Part shown: positions 62,752-64,000 of the stretch, one piece after another
Position numbering within the stretch: the stretch's first letter is position 1
Layout of the letters: each line of letters begins with the position of its first letter
Assembly: GCF_900108095.1 (NCBI RefSeq)
Contig: NZ_FNWL01000002.1
Coordinates: 1,206,691 to 1,270,690 of the forward strand
DNA length: 64,000 nucleotides
Origin: Natronorubrum sediminis
Lineage (GTDB): Archaea > Halobacteriota > Halobacteria > Halobacteriales > Natrialbaceae
Direction: 5' to 3'
Notes under the pieces: model-generated
The model's database searches: none
Seen by the model: the letters and a program-made list of their open reading frames with translations, nothing else
Told to the model about the DNA's origin: nothing
Position numbers and translations under genes: made by a program

Positions 62752-63834
62752 ATGCCAACCCGCGACATGCTACCGACACCCCGCCGAGCGTTCCTCGCTG
62801 GGGCCGTTGGAACGACGCTCGTCGGAACCACCGGCGTAACAGCCTCGAGTCACCGTGACGACACTCGAGACGAACCGAACGAGAACCGAAAGCGTCCGTC
62901 GTGGAAACCGCCGGCCCACGACCTGAAGATGGACGACGGTCATCGGCTACGCGTCTGGGAACGGTCGCCCAAGGACCCCGAGGAAGCCGTGCTCTTCGTC
63001 CACGGGATGACCTACGGTGGCGTCCCGATGTTCGACCCGCCCGTCGCGAAGGACTTCGGGTGGTTACCCGACGCCGCGGCGCGCGGGCAAGCAGCTTTCG
63101 CCCCCGATATGCGCGGCTACGGCGAGTCGGAGCCACCACGCGAGTACAGCGAACCCCCGGAGGCGAACACGCCCCCGCTCTCGTTCGAACGCGAGGCACG
63201 CGATTTGCTCGAGGTGACGCGCTGGCTGCGCGAGGACCGCGGCTTCGAGCGCATCCACTACGTCGGATTGTCCGGAGGCACCTGGCGCGGCCGAGCGGTT
63301 TACGAACTCGCCGACCCCGGCTACGAAACCGTCACGCTCGCGGGCGGATCCTTCGACACGCTCGAGGTGGGCGCGGATCCGGACGGGCCAGCGTATCTGC
63401 CACACCAACGAGAGGAATTTCTCGCGGGCTGGACCGGCGAAATTCCGGAGGGAAGGGATCACGACGAGTGGATCGGCGGAGGACTGTTCACGGCTTCGGA
63501 GATCCAAACCGCCGTTTGGCAGGCCATTTTCGAGAGCGAGCAGGCTCTCGAGTCGGCGTCGAAATCGAACGCTGCAGAGACGATCATCGCGCCGCTCGTT
63601 CGCCAGGAACGTGAGTACCACCCGAAACAGATCACCGACCCGACGCTGGTCGTCCGCTCCTCGAGCGACGAGACCATCTCCCGGGAGGGTGCGTTGAACC
63701 TCTACGACGCCGTCGGTGCGGCCGACGACCGAAAGGAATACCGCGAGATTGCGGGCGGAACACACTTTAGCTTCCTCGAGCGAACCCGCCACGAGTTCTT
63801 CCACGCGGTACACGACTTCCAGCGACAGCACTGA
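62752..63834 (+). CDS. Tat-exported alpha/beta hydrolase
   Basis: 360 residues from the ATG at 62752 (a TTG at 62743 is possible). PRRAFLAGAVGTTLVGTTGV is a twin-arginine signal (no lipobox Cys), so export is likely. The hydrolase shows HGMTYGGVPMFD (oxyanion region), GLSGGTWRG (Ser nucleophile) and GGTHFSFLE (His), with an acid in the preceding strand. The substrate is probably an ester or lipid outside the cell; not readable. Confidence 0.87.
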   Translation: MPTRDMLPTPRRAFLAGAVGTTLVGTTGVTASSHRDDTRDEPNENRKRPSWKPPAHDLKMDDGHRLRVWERSPKDPEEAVLFVHGMTYGGVPMFDPPVAKDFGWLPDAAARGQAAFAPDMRGYGESEPPREYSEPPEANTPPLSFEREARDLLEVTRWLREDRGFERIHYVGLSGGTWRGRAVYELADPGYETVTLAGGSFDTLEVGADPDGPAYLPHQREEFLAGWTGEIPEGRDHDEWIGGGLFTASEIQTAVWQAIFESEQALESASKSNAAETIIAPLVRQEREYHPKQITDPTLVVRSSSDETISREGALNLYDAVGAADDRKEYREIAGGTHFSFLERTRHEFFHAVHDFQRQH

Positions 63835-63910
63835 CAGGAGGGTCGTACTCCCCACTGCCCTCCTCGCAGTGTCGTAACGCTCTCGGTACGGCAGTTCGAA
63901 CGAGAGCGTA

Positions 63911-64000
63911 ATGGTCGAGGTACGAACGGTCGAGACAGCAGGGGAACGCGAGGACGCGTTCGCGGTCCGGCAGGTCGTCTTCGTCGAGGAGCAAGGCGTC
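63911..64000 (+). CDS. Partial GNAT N-acetyltransferase (cut by window end)
   Basis: The first 30 residues (MVEVRTVETAGEREDAFAVR, then QVVFVEEQGV) match the start of ElaA/PhnO-type GNAT acetyltransferases, which open with R-x-x-V-F-V-E-E-Q-G. The C-terminal part is beyond the window. Confidence 0.8.
   Translation, partial: MVEVRTVETAGEREDAFAVRQVVFVEEQGV

Overview
The window is chromosomal DNA of a haloarchaeon. The DNA is GC-rich and dense in the CTCGAG/TCGACG words typical of haloarchaea, the proteins are strongly acidic, and many starts look leaderless, with a TATA-like box about 25-28 bases before the ATG. Twin-arginine lipoprotein signals, GatD, an archaeal-type MiaB-like enzyme, SAMP1, HalOD1 and amphi-Trp proteins agree with this. 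The style resembles the Natrialba/Natrinema/Haloterrigena side of the class, but the family is an inference. I see no rRNA, tRNA, CRISPR array or transposase.

Layout. 1-5.5 kb: secreted CAP protein, small hydrolase, membrane M23 peptidase, zinc-ribbon regulator, PspA. 5.7-12.4 kb: a lone winged-helix protein, a lipoprotein, three paralogous membrane proteins interleaved with an HPP protein and another membrane protein, a small protein and a cupin. 12.5-27.5 kb: metabolic genes (FAD/Fe-S D-lactate-type dehydrogenase, cyclophilin, an AstE/AspA-like hydrolase, SDR, a TrpD-like protein, a hydrolase operon, two iron-type alcohol dehydrogenases, an MFS transporter) and a fused siroheme decarboxylase. 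27.6-36.5 kb: ArsR regulator, secreted coiled-coil protein, Vms1-like protein, the DgcN-DgcA pair beside gatD, acetyltransferase, SAMP1. 36.7-45.3 kb: K+ channel, then a nucleoside/pentose-phosphate group (deoC, ribose-1,5-bisphosphate isomerase, PfkB kinase, nucleoside phosphorylase) with DUF63 and HalOD1 genes. 45.4-55.8 kb: AI-2E family protein, an AT-richer exopolysaccharide block (GH26-like lipoprotein; deacetylase, GT2 and GT39 genes with one-base overlaps), a MiaB-like enzyme, and a beta-helix lipoprotein whose signal peptide is out of frame with its body. 55.8-64 kb: redoxin, glutaredoxin, cupin, HIT, map with an unlisted 44-residue zinc-finger gene, isoaspartyl peptidase, icd, a Tat-secreted hydrolase and the start of an acetyltransferase gene.

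Most notable observations: (1) the polysaccharide synthase/deacetylase/GT39/GH26 block, with a zinc-ribbon head on the deacetylase; (2) the signal-peptide frameshift at about 55.6 kb, supported by a promoter placed for the upstream start; (3) short tandem repeats that include the stop codon and 3' end of neighbouring genes (TrpD-like gene, a cupin gene, a small membrane protein gene, icd), suggesting repeated duplication of gene ends; (4) the grouped nucleoside/pentose-bisphosphate genes and the D-glutamate gene pair; (5) several palindromes placed on promoters or leaders.
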